The notes: generated by a model not told the origin, from the sequence alone. 64,000 nucleotides of DNA from Citrobacter amalonaticus (GCF_002918555.1 NZ_PQMB01000003.1:491-64490), one strand, 5' to 3'; numbered from the stretch's first letter, positions 34,001 to 41,976 are shown. Translations and numbers: made by a program.

Positions 34001-36541
34001 GCCTCTGTCCTGGGGAGTGACATCGCGCAGGTACAGTTCACCATTGCCAACGGTGGAAGCGGGAACGTCACGATTGATGCCGCCGCCACGGGCATCGTGC
34101 TCTCGTTGCTGAGCACCCAGGAGATAGTGGTACAGCGGTTTGATACGACGCTCGGCACCTGGACCACCATCGTCAACACGTCGGTCGGGGATTTCGCTAA
34201 CCTGCTGACGTTGAACGGAAGCGGCGTCAGCCTGAATCTGACCGGCCTGACGGGCGGGCAGTATCGGGTGCTGACGTATAACACCAGTCTGCTGGCAACC
34301 GGTTCTTACACCAGCCTGGACGTTGACGTTCATCAGACCAGCGCCGGGGTTATCAGTGGGCCAACGGTCAACACCGGTAACGTGATGGCTGATGACACCA
34401 CCCCAACCGGAACGTCGGTCACATCGGTCACTAACGCCAACGGGCAAACGACAACCGTGGGCGCTGGCGGGGTGGATATTGCAGGCCAATATGGCACCCT
34501 GCATCTCAACCAGGACGGCAGTTATACCTACACGCTGACCAACACCAGCGCCGCGGTATACGGTCAGAAGGAGAGTTTCACCTATACCATCACTCAGGGC
34601 AGCAACAGCAGTTCGGCGCACCTGGTGATCAACCTTGGCCCTGCCCCGGCGGCCAGCACCGTGGTCGCGGCGGACAACAACGCCGCCGTGGTATTTGATA
34701 CCAGCGTCGGCTATGTCAACAATGGGCCATCGGTACAAAACGGCCTGACGGTATTAAGCGTCGGGGTTGGCAACGTGCTCAACGCCAACCTGCTGGATGA
34801 CATGGCCAATCCGATCATCTTTGATGTGGAAGAGGGTTCAACACGCACGCTGACGCTGCAAGGGGCGGTCGGCGGCGTGACCCTGGCCTCTACGTTTGAT
34901 CTCTATATCTACCGCTTCAACGATACCATTCAGCAATATGAGCAATACCGGGTGCAAAAAGGTTGGATCAACACCCTGCTGTTGAACGGCAGCTCACAGC
35001 CGTTGACGATAACGCTGCCTGGGGGTGAGTACCTGTTTGTCCTCAATACCGCCAGCGGGATCAGCGCACTGACGGGTTACACGCTCAATATCTCGCAGGA
35101 TCATACCTACGTGGTGGATAGCACAACCGCCAATACCTCCGGCAACGTGCTGACGAACGATATTGCCCCGGCAGACGCCGCGATCGTTGAAGTCAACGGC
35201 GTGGCTGTCTCCTCAACCGGCAGTACCACTATCAATGGTCTGTATGGCACGTTATCCATTGATGCAAAAGGTAATTATACCTATACCCTGAAAAACGGCG
35301 TGGGGGCGGATAGCATTAAAACGCCGGACAGCTTTATCTATACCGTACGGGCGTCAAATGGCGATACCGACACCGCCTCGTTAAATATCACCCCAACCCC
35401 GCAAGCGCTGAATGCTGTCGATGATCTCAGCAGCATCATGGTGATAAATACCGTTCAGGACTCGGCGGCATTTGGCAGCGGCGCGCTGGGGACGGCAACG
35501 ATCCCCACGCTGGGGAATAAAGCGAGTAGCTCAGGTTCGTTTGATGTTGCCACAAATGACGTTCTGAAAAGCGCCACGCTTAACTTCAACATTGGAACAG
35601 TCATTACCGTTGGCACATTGGGCGTGACCTGGACGATTACCGGCCCCAACGGATTTAGTCTTTCAGGCTCGGTTCCCGCCAGCTCCATCAGTCTGCTGGG
35701 CAGTTCAATTGCCGTCTCGCTGGGTAATGCCGAACTGACCGCAGGCCATTACACCGTGAACTTCACGGGGACGATGGGGGGTCTGGCGGTTGGCGATGTC
35801 ACTATCACTCCCAACGTTACCGGCACAACCTGGCACCTCAATACCTGGGACGTCAACACCGCCACCGTTAATGGCAACATTTTTGATGGTAGCGATGCGG
35901 CGGGTGCGCACGATCAGCTTTCTACCGTCCATACATTACTGACCGTTAATGGCTACAACGGCAGTACCGCCACGCTCAATCCGACGGGCAGCACCAGCAG
36001 CGCGACGATTCAGGGTCATTATGGTGCGCTGACCATGAATCTTGACGGTTCATACACCTACACGCTGAAGCCGGGTACCACCGTGGCATCGATGACAACC
36101 AAAGAGACCTTTACCTACACCCTTAACGATCAAAACGGGCATACGGATACCGCCACGCTGACCATCAACATGAACCCTCAGCTGGCCAGCTCCTCGCAGC
36201 ATGACGTGATCACCGGTTCCGCCTACGGCGATACGCTGATCTATCACCTGCTCAATGCCAACAATGCGACAGGAGGTAACAACAGCGATAACTGGACCAA
36301 CTTCTCCACCGCCCAGGGCGACAAGATCGATATTCACGAGCTGCTGACCGGCTGGAACCATCAGGCCTCTACGCTTGGGAGCTATGTTCAGGTCACCACC
36401 AGCGGAGCGAACACCATTATCTCTGTAGACCGCGATGGTACTGGCGGGACTTACCAGTCCACCAACCTTGTCACCCTGGAGAACGTCAACACCACGCTTA
36501 ATGAACTGGTACAGAACAATCATCTCATCACAGGTGGTTGA
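25058..36541 (+). CDS. bapA: BapA-like giant cell-surface adhesin, type I secreted
   Basis: Surface protein of 3827 residues, very close to the size I recall for Salmonella BapA, which mediates biofilm formation and is exported by the adjacent type I system. Residues 1-110 are a beta-rich BapA prefix domain; a hydrophobic WPWVLGGVVAAGG segment and Gly-rich stretch (about 118-146) may anchor or retain it. A GGTDP repeat linker (about 162-186) follows. From about 190 to 2940 I count about 28 Ig-like (Big) repeats of two lengths, about 100 and 85 residues, most opening with DTTAP-type motifs. From 2940 come VCBS-like domains and a C-terminal secretion domain with the ITGSAYGDTL motif. There is no Sec signal peptide. 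Operon with three export genes downstream. Confidence 0.93.
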   Translation: MRQLAVISKLTGVSTNLETSEVTISHPSIVKLSVSREEISQMTRVNQDLVITLRSGEAITVKNFYVTNDQGASQLVLEEGNGTLWWVENPGTSLHSEQITSINDLLVASGGSHEGGAIWPWVLGGVVAAGGIAAVASSGGGGGHHDNHNGSGNGNPGVSTPGGTDPGGTDPGGTDPGGTDPGGNNPGKDTTPPTAPGALAVSPDGKTLTGLAEPGSNVIIKDAQGNVIGQGKAGSDGKFTIDLNAPKLSGEHLTATATDAAGNVGPSAGVNAPNIPLPRAPVFTDAVDDHAPATGTVANNQFTNDNTPTLQGTGSPGSLIHIYVDGKETGTVLVGLNGKWSYAITTALTDGAHSFTAIATNIKGSSSESTHFILHVDTQAPQAPELDAFTDKTGSITGPLINNERTDEARPTLSGIGEAGNIITIRDGTTILGTTVVDSSGHWSFTPTAALSDGSHTFTIQQTDKAGNVSGLTTTPTIVVDTTPPAAAVVDSVSKDGTTVTGHAEAGSTVSIYDADNNFLGSAVAAEDGTFSITLNPAKTHGEALEAHIHDVAGNNGPAYEFTASNSQFPAQPVIITVSDDVGTVTGVLKNGQATDDNRPTISGTAEPGSIITINDNGVPMPTLPPVIADGDGKWSFTPSLPLPDGDHLFTATATNNFGTSGQSISFAVDIDTQPPVLEDLEVINQGATLTGSTEAGSTVVIKDSQGNVLGSGQAGSDGTFAITIAPAKTNGETLTISVTDKASNSGPVESLKVPDITPPASPSGLVVAADGESVSGQAEPGSTVTIKDATGNVLGTGVANAGGQFIVPLTSPQTNGEALTATAKDAAQNVSQPSTVLAPDTTAPLAPDDVTVSPDGSSVTGTAEPGSTITITAPDGSTIGTGKTGGDGHFTVPVSPAQTNGETVSVTATDNAKNVSPPQTAVAPDTTAPDKPVISQVLDDVEGDTGPLTSGQTTNDNRPTLSGTAEAGSSVEIFDNGQSLGFAVMQPNGSWSFTPQTGLGEGKHQLTAVATDAKGNASPAAAFELVVDTQSPQMPAITHVTDDMPAIVGSVANNGLTNDSTPTLNGTGEPGSIVHLMRDGQPVVDITVDNTGTWSYTLPQALADDTYEFTVTASDSNGNTTSASAGFTITIDTTPPGAPAFFGALDADDNPIDNNQSTNTSQPQLTGSGTTGDIITLYDNGKPIGETTVGADGTWEFTPPAALGDGKHILTATASDGAGNEGSESNSFTLLVDTNAPNAPQILSATIVVGTDNVVLANGSTTNQETPLLSGTGEPGATIAIYNNGVELDTVQVNSQGKWTWQPANDLAEGLNVLTATATDAAGNVSPVSGVYSITIDTVPPAQPDAPLVTDNVAPVVGNVASGGATNDTTPTFSGTGEVGSTIIIYNNNVEIGRTTVGDNGAWSFTPDALTPDTTYVITTTETDIAGNISQPSDPVTLTIDTTAPTDPTIGFATDDDSNPTSNFNSGATTDDSTPVIHGTGEIGSIITLFNGSTILGQVTVDGTGNWTLPVTSPLSDGTWTLTAVAKDAAGNTSGTSNTFTFTVDTVPLQPPVVTEILDNVTPVTGTLVDGSFTNDQTLTISGTGESGSTVTIYDNGTATGTAVVIDGKWTFTTPVLSEDSHALTFSAEDGAGNTTAQTPAINITVDITPPPAPTIQVVAEDGTRVSGLADPLATVEIRNASGTVVGTATANNSGEFSVTLSPAQTNGGELTATATDRAGNVGAGATFDASDSGLPDVPVISAIDDNIGSVQGNILTAGGRTDDTTPTLRGTTEVGSTVEVFINGVSAGQATVDASGNWIFAVTTPLGEATYNFTVQATNASGTGGLSAPVTVTVDLTAPLQPAITSATDDVPGLTGTLANGALTNDRQPTLNGTGEAGATITLFDNGNQLGTTTVDQNGNWSFTPGSNLSSSQHVFTATATDSAGNTGAVSGNFTLTIDAIAPNVPLITSVIDDNNLPNVSVLPGQTTDDRQPVLNGTGEAGATINVFDNGVLLGTAVVGDGGTWSYTVTSNLSEGSHNLTVSATDPAGNTSAASSAWNIIVDITPPAVPTLTSVVDDQPGITGNLVSGQLTNDATPTLNGRGEAGATINIWLDGGTTPIGTAIVDGTGAWSFTPGTPLPDGNHTLTLSATDPAGNTSALSGGFTVNIDATAPVAPVITSVADNTAPVIGVVPNGGSTNETRPTITGSGEAGSTISIYNGSTLVGTTLVQAGGTWSFTPATPLAAGSWNLTATATDTAGNTGPASDVRSFTIDTTAPVAPAVTTVFDDKGPITGNLSSGQITDDTRPTLSGTSEPNATIRIFDNGTLLSEFSANGSGNWSYTPTADLATGNHVITVTAVDAAGNVSPPSNSFTFVVDTTAPLVPVITLVTDDVAPGTGALTNGQSTNDPTPTFSGTGEAGATITLYENGTALGTTMVLANGTWSVATSTLGSGTHTITAVATDAAGNASAATGGFTLTVDTTTPVAPVLTTVVDDIAGGVVGNLTSGQVTNDSRPTLSGSAEAGSTVSIYDGGSLLGTTTVGAGGAWSFTPGSALSDGSHTLTVTATDAAGNISPATGGFVVVVDTTAPLVPVIVSIIDDVPNITGAVGNGQSTNDTLPTLNGTAEANSTVNIFDNGTLVASVTANASGSWTWTPTAALGQGTHAYTVTSADAAGNVSATSPASSIVVDTLAPAAPTGLAINATGNRVTGTAEAGSTVTITSGTGTVLGTATADGAGNFVVTLSPAQTSGQALLAFAQDKAGNTGVSAGFTAPDTRVPDAPTIVNVVDDVGIYTGIIANGQVTNDALPTLNGTAQANATIAIYNNGTLLGTTTANASGAWSFTPGSNLTEGTHAFTATATNANGTGAASTAATVVVDTLAPNTPSGTLSADGGSLTGLAEANSTVTVTIPGGGTYTTTAGSNGVWSLTLPTKQIEGQQLGVTSTDAAGNTSGSLAITAPTLPLSANDNVTSLALTTTATTSTQNYSDYGLLLVGALGNVASVLGSDIAQVQFTIANGGSGNVTIDAAATGIVLSLLSTQEIVVQRFDTTLGTWTTIVNTSVGDFANLLTLNGSGVSLNLTGLTGGQYRVLTYNTSLLATGSYTSLDVDVHQTSAGVISGPTVNTGNVMADDTTPTGTSVTSVTNANGQTTTVGAGGVDIAGQYGTLHLNQDGSYTYTLTNTSAAVYGQKESFTYTITQGSNSSSAHLVINLGPAPAASTVVAADNNAAVVFDTSVGYVNNGPSVQNGLTVLSVGVGNVLNANLLDDMANPIIFDVEEGSTRTLTLQGAVGGVTLASTFDLYIYRFNDTIQQYEQYRVQKGWINTLLLNGSSQPLTITLPGGEYLFVLNTASGISALTGYTLNISQDHTYVVDSTTANTSGNVLTNDIAPADAAIVEVNGVAVSSTGSTTINGLYGTLSIDAKGNYTYTLKNGVGADSIKTPDSFIYTVRASNGDTDTASLNITPTPQALNAVDDLSSIMVINTVQDSAAFGSGALGTATIPTLGNKASSSGSFDVATNDVLKSATLNFNIGTVITVGTLGVTWTITGPNGFSLSGSVPASSISLLGSSIAVSLGNAELTAGHYTVNFTGTMGGLAVGDVTITPNVTGTTWHLNTWDVNTATVNGNIFDGSDAAGAHDQLSTVHTLLTVNGYNGSTATLNPTGSTSSATIQGHYGALTMNLDGSYTYTLKPGTTVASMTTKETFTYTLNDQNGHTDTATLTINMNPQLASSSQHDVITGSAYGDTLIYHLLNANNATGGNNSDNWTNFSTAQGDKIDIHELLTGWNHQASTLGSYVQVTTSGANTIISVDRDGTGGTYQSTNLVTLENVNTTLNELVQNNHLITGG
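25541..25615 (+). repeat. 15-bp tandem repeat encoding the GGTDP linker
   Basis: Five in-frame 15-bp units encode four GGTDP and one GGNNP. Their third-codon positions have diverged (GGC/GGT/GGA), which makes slippage less likely than with identical units. The linker separates the N-terminal retention region from the Ig array. Confidence 0.85.
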
Positions 36542-36550
36542 TACATAAAG

Positions 36551-36574
36551 CCCCGGACGCTACGACGTCCGGGG
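36551..36574 (+). promoter_or_regulatory. Intercistronic hairpin between adhesin and TolC-like gene
   Basis: CCCCGGACG and CGTCCGGGG form a perfect 9-bp stem with a CTACGA loop, 9 bp after the adhesin stop. No T-run follows, so it is more likely an mRNA processing/stability element, or a weak attenuator adjusting adhesin to exporter ratio, than a full terminator. The role is inference. Confidence 0.6.
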
Positions 36575-36612
36575 CAACAGCCGTAACTGCTGTATTTTGA
36601 AAGGGATTAGAT

Positions 36613-38022
36613 ATGGGAAAAGTCATGCCTGTCGCTTTACTGTTGGCATCAGCCCTCTGTTGCGCAGGGGCTGAGGCTGAAGATGAACCGCAAGTGATTA
36701 CCTCCGAGGGGCTGGCATCCGATCAGACGCTACCGTCGCTGGATGGTTCTGCCGCTGAGTTACCCCTCAGCGCCGCCGCGCCGGGAAATCTCACCGTTAA
36801 CGACGCGGTAAACCGTGCCGTTAACTGGCACCCTTCTATTCGCGAAGCCATCGGCAAACTCCTGTCGCAGAATGAACAGATCGACGTTGCGAAATCCAGA
36901 TACTACCCGCAGGTCACCGCGGGAATGAACAACGGCTACAGCAACACCTACACTGACCACGGCTACAGCCCGTCGCTGGTGCTCTCGGTGTCGCAAATGC
37001 TGTATGACTTTGGCAAGGTTTCAAGCCAGGTTCGCGCCGAGACCGCCGGGGCGGCTCAGCAGCAGGCAAATGTCTTACTGAGCATTGATACTGTCGCCCA
37101 CGAAACGGCGACGGCAATGGTTCAGGTGCAAACGTGGCAGCAGATGGTCGATGCCGCCGAAGAGCAGCTCGTCGCCCTGAACGGCATTGGCAAGCTGACC
37201 CGCGAACGTAACGACGAAGGGGCAACCTCTCTCTCAGATGTGGTGCAAACCGATGCCCGTATTGAGTCGGCACGTTCTCAACTGGCACAGTATCAGGCCA
37301 ATCTTGACAGCAGCAAAGCCTCGTTAATGAGCTGGCTGGGGTGGAATTCGCTTAACGGCATCAGCAATGCGTTCCCGGCAAAACTCGACAGCAGCTGCGA
37401 TATCGCCAAACCGGACGATCGCCTGGTACCCGCAGTGCTCGCCGCCTGGGCGCAGGCCAACGTTGCGCAGGCCAATCTGGACTACGCCAACGCGCAGATG
37501 ACGCCCACAATCTCGCTGGAGCCGTCCGTCCAGCACTACCTCAACGACAAGTATCCCAGCCACGACGTGCTGGATAAAACGCAGTACTCCACCTGGGTAA
37601 AGGTGGAGATGCCGCTTTATCAGGGCGGCGGGCTTACCGCCCGACGCAACGCCGCCAGCCATGCGGTGGAATCAGCGCAATCCACCATCCAGCGCACCCG
37701 ACTGGACGTTCGTCAGAAATTACTGGAATCGCGCAGCCAGGCCATGAGTCTGGCAACCGCACTACAAATTCTTCGCCGCCAGCAACAGCTGAGTGAACGC
37801 ACCCGCGAACTTTATCAACAGCAGTATCTGGATCTGGGCTCCCGCCCGCTGCTCGACGTACTTAACGCAGAGCAGGAAGTGTATCAGGCGCGTTTCGCCG
37901 AGTTGCAGACCCAGAGCCAGCTCCGCCAGCTGCAGCTGAACTGCCTCTACAATACCGGCACGCTGCGTCAGGCATTTACGTTAAACAATCGCCGCATTCA
38001 GTCCGTGGAGATACAACCATGA
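36613..38022 (+). CDS. bapB: TolC-family outer membrane channel of the adhesin exporter
   Basis: Outer membrane efflux protein forming the exit duct of a type I secretion system. A signal peptide (about 1-22, ending AEA) precedes a TolC-like domain with two repeated halves of coiled-coil helices and LTVNDAVNRAVNWHPSI at the start of the mature region. At 469 residues it is of normal length. AAAGGG precedes the ATG. Its stop overlaps the start of the ABC gene by 4 bp. Dedicated to the adhesin by position; the name follows the Salmonella bapABCD usage. Confidence 0.9.
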   Translation: MGKVMPVALLLASALCCAGAEAEDEPQVITSEGLASDQTLPSLDGSAAELPLSAAAPGNLTVNDAVNRAVNWHPSIREAIGKLLSQNEQIDVAKSRYYPQVTAGMNNGYSNTYTDHGYSPSLVLSVSQMLYDFGKVSSQVRAETAGAAQQQANVLLSIDTVAHETATAMVQVQTWQQMVDAAEEQLVALNGIGKLTRERNDEGATSLSDVVQTDARIESARSQLAQYQANLDSSKASLMSWLGWNSLNGISNAFPAKLDSSCDIAKPDDRLVPAVLAAWAQANVAQANLDYANAQMTPTISLEPSVQHYLNDKYPSHDVLDKTQYSTWVKVEMPLYQGGGLTARRNAASHAVESAQSTIQRTRLDVRQKLLESRSQAMSLATALQILRRQQQLSERTRELYQQQYLDLGSRPLLDVLNAEQEVYQARFAELQTQSQLRQLQLNCLYNTGTLRQAFTLNNRRIQSVEIQP

Positions 38023-40205
38023 CCCGCGCCGCACCAGAGACAGAAGCAACCATCGACGATCGTGCGCTGAGCCAGTGGGCACGGGCGATTGCGCACATTG
38101 CCCGCCACTACCGGTTGGCCTGCTCTCCCGGCACGATCCAGGCCAGTGCGCCCTGGTTTCAGGGGAAGAATAAAACCCTCGCGTTAACGCAGCTTGCTCG
38201 TCAGGCCGGGCTCTCCTTCCACAGCGGGAACGCCTCCGGCCAGACGTTCAGCCAGTGGCGGCTGCCCATCATTGCCGAACTGAAGGATGGACAACTGATC
38301 GTCATTGAACATTTTAACGGCGAGGACGCACTGGATATTTTTGTCATTGAGGAAGAAGGACAACGCAATCGCCTGAGTCTCGCCGAACTGTTGCCAGAAA
38401 TTGCCTGCGTTGCGGCGCTGCGGCCATTATCAGCGCTAAAAGACAGCCGGGTAGACAGCTATGTTTCACGCTTTAAACCTGACTGGATGCGTGAACTGGT
38501 GTTACAGGATCTTCGCCCCTATCTGCCGGTCATGGTCGCCGCCTTTCTGATCAACGTGTTGTCTCTTGCCGGAATCGTTTTTTCGATGCAGGTGTACGAT
38601 CGGGTGATCCCCGCTCAGTCTTATCCAACGCTGTACGTCCTCTCCACCGGCGTACTGGTGGCGGTGCTGTTCGGCTTTCTGCTTCGGGAAGCGCGCACTC
38701 ATATTATGGATGTGCTCGGCAAGCGCGCCGATATGCGGATCTCCGACCGTGTTTTCGGCCACGCCCTGCGTCTGCGCAACAGCGCGGTCCCCCGCTCTAC
38801 CGGCAGCTTTATCTCCCAGTTACGTGAGCTGGAGCAGATCCGCGAGATGATCACCTCCTCGACTATGTCGACGATTGTCGATCTGCCCTTTTTCTTCCTG
38901 TTTATTGTCGTACTGGCGATTATTGCCCCGCCGCTGGCTTGGATAGCGCCGGTCGCCGCACTGTTGATGATCCTGCCAGGGCTGCTGTTACAGAAGAAAC
39001 TGGCCGTCCTCGCTAATCAGGCGGCGCATGAATCAACACTGCGTAATGCCGTGCTGGTTGAGAGCGTGCAGGGCCTGGAGGATATCAAGCTGATGCAGGC
39101 AGAGAACCGCTTTCTGCAACAATGGAACAGCTATATCCGCATTACCGGGGAGTCGGGATTACGCACCCGCAAGCTGACGCAGGGGCTGATTGGCTGGGGA
39201 ATGTCGGTGCAAAGTCTGGTGTATGCGGCAGTGATCATGTTTGGCGCCCCCATGGTGATTGAAGGCACGATGACCACAGGCTCGGTAGTGGCGGCGTCGA
39301 TGCTCGGCTCCCGCATGATAGCGCCAATGGCTAACCTGTGCGGCGTACTGGCACGCTGGCAACAGGTCAAGGCCGCCAAAATGGGGCTGGACAGTATTAT
39401 GCAATTACCCACCGAAACGCAGCGCGACGAGAGCCTGGTGCATCAGGAGATCTTCCACGGCCACTACCTCTTCGAAAACGCTCATTTCCGCTATCACAAT
39501 GACGATCAGCGCGTTCCGCTGCGTATCTCGCGGCTGGAAATTACCCCCGGCGAGCGGGTGGCCATCCTCGGGCGTAACGGGGCGGGTAAATCAACCATGC
39601 TACAGGCGATGGCGGGAGGCGTGGAGCTTATTCAGGGTGATGTTCGCCTCGATAACCTTAGCCTGACGCAAATCGATATGGCCGATCTGCGGCGCAATAT
39701 CGGTTTTCTCAGCCAGAACGCACGGCTCTTTTTCGGCACCCTGCGCGAAAACCTGACCCTCGGCGCGCCGCACGCCAGCGACGAGCAGATTTTTGCGGTG
39801 CTGGAGGTGAGCGGCGCGGCAGCTTTCGTCAAACGCCTCTCTAAAGGGCTGGACCACCCGGTAATGGAGGGTGGAAACGGACTATCGGGCGGGCAGCGAC
39901 AGTCGATCCTGCTGGCGCGGATGCTGCTGCGCTCGCCCAATATCGTGCTGCTCGACGAACCCAGCGCCTCGCTGGACGAACATACGGAGCGGGAGTTTAT
40001 CCAGCGGCTAAACCAATGGCTTGGCAACCGCACGCTGATTGTCGCCACTCACCGCGTTCCGGTACTGGAGCTGGTCGAACGTGTGGTGGTACTGAAAGAG
40101 GGACAGCTGGTGATGGATGCCCCAAAAGCGCAGGCGCTTAGCGGCGCACGTGCTCCGGCACAGGCCAACGGTCGGGAGTGGAAAAATGAAAACCAATCCG
40201 CATGA
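38019..40205 (+). CDS. bapC: Type I secretion ABC transporter (LapB/BapC type)
   Basis: Inner membrane ATPase that powers adhesin export. An N-terminal degenerate C39-peptidase-like domain (about 20-145) lacks an obvious catalytic Cys and probably recognises substrate. Transmembrane segments lie about 165-430. The nucleotide-binding domain has Walker A GRNGAGKST, signature LSGGQRQ and Walker B IVLLDEPSASLD. The 728-residue length fits the LapB family. It overlaps the genes on both sides. Confidence 0.93.
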   Translation: MTRAAPETEATIDDRALSQWARAIAHIARHYRLACSPGTIQASAPWFQGKNKTLALTQLARQAGLSFHSGNASGQTFSQWRLPIIAELKDGQLIVIEHFNGEDALDIFVIEEEGQRNRLSLAELLPEIACVAALRPLSALKDSRVDSYVSRFKPDWMRELVLQDLRPYLPVMVAAFLINVLSLAGIVFSMQVYDRVIPAQSYPTLYVLSTGVLVAVLFGFLLREARTHIMDVLGKRADMRISDRVFGHALRLRNSAVPRSTGSFISQLRELEQIREMITSSTMSTIVDLPFFFLFIVVLAIIAPPLAWIAPVAALLMILPGLLLQKKLAVLANQAAHESTLRNAVLVESVQGLEDIKLMQAENRFLQQWNSYIRITGESGLRTRKLTQGLIGWGMSVQSLVYAAVIMFGAPMVIEGTMTTGSVVAASMLGSRMIAPMANLCGVLARWQQVKAAKMGLDSIMQLPTETQRDESLVHQEIFHGHYLFENAHFRYHNDDQRVPLRISRLEITPGERVAILGRNGAGKSTMLQAMAGGVELIQGDVRLDNLSLTQIDMADLRRNIGFLSQNARLFFGTLRENLTLGAPHASDEQIFAVLEVSGAAAFVKRLSKGLDHPVMEGGNGLSGGQRQSILLARMLLRSPNIVLLDEPSASLDEHTEREFIQRLNQWLGNRTLIVATHRVPVLELVERVVVLKEGQLVMDAPKAQALSGARAPAQANGREWKNENQSA

Positions 40206-41376
40206 TGCCGCAATGGAAGACCTCGACATGCGTCGTGAAAGTGAATTTTCCGGCGCAAGCCGTATTATTCTGCTCTGCACGCTGCTGTTTATCATCTTTG
40301 CGGTCTGGGCATGGTTCGGCAAGCTGGATGAAGTCTCCACGGGCAATGGCAAAGTGATCCCCAGTTCCCGCGAGCAGGTTTTACAGTCGCTGGACGGTGG
40401 GATCCTTGCTGAACTGACGGTGCGTGAGGGTGACAAAGTTCAGGCAAATCAGATCGTCGCGCGGCTCGATCCTACCCGTTCCGAATCCAACGTTGGAGAA
40501 AGCGCGGCCAAATACCGGGCTTCGCTGGCCTCCAGCATCAGGCTGAACGCCGAAGTTAACGATCTGCCACTGAGTTTCCCTGCATCGTTAAAAGGCTGGC
40601 CGGAGCTCATCGCTTCCGAAACCCGACTCTACAAAAGCCGCCGGGCACAGCTTGCAGATACCGAGGCTGAACTGCGGGATGCACTGGTGTCTGTCAATAA
40701 AGAGCTGGCCATCACTCAGCGGCTGGAAAAAAGCGGGGCCGCCAGCCACGTGGAAGTGCTGCGCCTACAGCGGCAAAGAAGCGATCTGGGATTAAAAATT
40801 ACCGACCTGCGCTCGCAGTACTATGTCCAGGCACGCGAAGCGCTTTCTAAAGCAAACGCAGAAGTCGACATGCTTTCCTCCATCCTGAAGGGGCGAGAAG
40901 ATTCAGTAACCCGATTAACCTTACGCTCGCCGATGCGCGGCATTGTGAAAAATATCCAGGTCACGACCATTGGCGGCGTTATTCCGCCCAACGGCGAGAT
41001 GATGGAGATAGTACCGGTCGACGATCATCTGCTGATTGAAACCCGCCTGTCGCCGCGTGATATTGCGTTCATTCATCCGGGCCAGCGGGCGCTGGTGAAA
41101 ATCACTGCCTACGATTACGCCATCTACGGCGGGCTTGAAGGTGTGGTGGAAACCATCTCCCCGGACACAATTCAGGATAAAGCGAAGCCAGAAATATTTT
41201 ACTATCGTGTTTTTATTCGTACGCATCAGGACTATCTGCAAAACAAACTGGGGCGCCGTTTTTCCATTGTGCCGGGGATGATTGCGACAGTGGATATAAA
41301 AACAGGTGAAAAAACTATCGTCGACTATTTAATCAAACCGTTCAATCGGGCAAAAGAAGCGCTACGCGAGCGGTAA
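40186..41376 (+). CDS. bapD: HlyD-family membrane fusion protein
   Basis: Periplasmic adaptor linking the ABC transporter to the TolC-like channel. One N-terminal membrane helix (about 25-47), a lipoyl-like domain with LTVREGDKVQANQ, a long coiled-coil (about 90-240) and the beta-barrel/C-terminal region. The ATG at 40186 follows GGAGTGG and gives 396 residues; it overlaps the ABC gene by 20 bp, indicating coupling. Last gene before ssrA. Confidence 0.92.
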   Translation: MKTNPHDAAMEDLDMRRESEFSGASRIILLCTLLFIIFAVWAWFGKLDEVSTGNGKVIPSSREQVLQSLDGGILAELTVREGDKVQANQIVARLDPTRSESNVGESAAKYRASLASSIRLNAEVNDLPLSFPASLKGWPELIASETRLYKSRRAQLADTEAELRDALVSVNKELAITQRLEKSGAASHVEVLRLQRQRSDLGLKITDLRSQYYVQAREALSKANAEVDMLSSILKGREDSVTRLTLRSPMRGIVKNIQVTTIGGVIPPNGEMMEIVPVDDHLLIETRLSPRDIAFIHPGQRALVKITAYDYAIYGGLEGVVETISPDTIQDKAKPEIFYYRVFIRTHQDYLQNKLGRRFSIVPGMIATVDIKTGEKTIVDYLIKPFNRAKEALRER

Positions 41377-41404
41377 ATGGTTGAGGATTAGCGGGACTGG
41401 GGGC

Positions 41405-41434
41405 TGGTCACGCGTGTCACAAGTCTGTTATACT
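41405..41434 (+). promoter_or_regulatory. Putative ssrA promoter
   Basis: TATACT (41429-41434) lies 14 bp before the mature tmRNA 5' end, with a weak TGGTCA (41405-41410) 18 bp upstream. The -35 match is poor, so only the -10 is well supported. Confidence 0.45.
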
Positions 41435-41448
41435 CGCTCTGACACATT

Positions 41449-41811
41449 GGGGCTGATTCTGGATTCGACGGGATTTGCGAAACCCAAGGTGCATGCCGAG
41501 GGGCGGTTGGCCTCGTAAAAAGCCGCAAAAAATAGTCGCAAACGACGAAAACTACGCTTTAGCAGCTTAATAACCTGCTCTGAGCCCTCTCTCCCTAGCT
41601 TCCGCTCTTAAGACGGGGATCAAAGAGAGGTCAAACCCAAAAGAGATCGCGTGGATGCCCTGCCTGGGGTTGAAGCGTTAAAACTAATCAGGCTAGTCTG
41701 GTAGTGGCGTGTCCGTCCGCAGGTGCCAGGCGAATGTAAAGACAGACTAAGCATGTAGTACCGAGGATGTAGGAATTTCGGACGCGGGTTCAACTCCCGC
41801 CAGCTCCACCA
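41449..41811 (+). ncRNA. ssrA: tmRNA (10Sa RNA)
   Basis: A 363-nt tmRNA that rescues stalled ribosomes with SmpB. The 5' end GGGGCTGATTCTGGATTCGACG and 3' end CCCGCCAGCTCCACCA form the tRNA-Ala-like domain with encoded CCA (41809-41811). The resume codon GCA is at 41538 and the tag frame (41538-41570) encodes ANDENYALAA followed by two stops. Its 3' end is a common integration target, and a P4-type integrase follows directly. Confidence 0.99.
41790..41811 (+). other. Inferred left attachment site in the ssrA 3' end
   Basis: The 3' tRNA-like end of ssrA is intact, and the integrase starts 166 bp after it, the usual arrangement for islands that recombine into tmRNA. The exact crossover is not visible because no second copy of this end was seen downstream in the window. 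Inference from position and family. Confidence 0.5.
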
Positions 41812-41845
41812 CTTTTTAGTTGTTTGAAGTACAATGAAGTCTACT

Positions 41846-41879
41846 AAGCCCGCACAGCACAAGCTCTGCGGGCTTTTTT
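41846..41879 (+). terminator. ssrA terminator
   Basis: AAGCCCGCA (41846-41854) pairs with TGCGGGCTT (41867-41875) followed by Ts, 35 bp after tmRNA. Confidence 0.85.
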
Positions 41880-41976
41880 ACGTCTATTGTCGTCCAGTGA
41901 GAATTGCTGAGAACTACGAGTTATGGCACCCTGAATGGGACCCACTAAGAAGGGTCCAAAAACCGAGGGCCCCAAA

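Noticed and set aside
25220..36523. Many long minus-strand open frames opposite the adhesin gene
   Set aside because: They follow from the regular Gly/Thr/Asp/Ala-rich codon pattern of the repeats; none has a ribosome site, a recognisable family or sensible composition.
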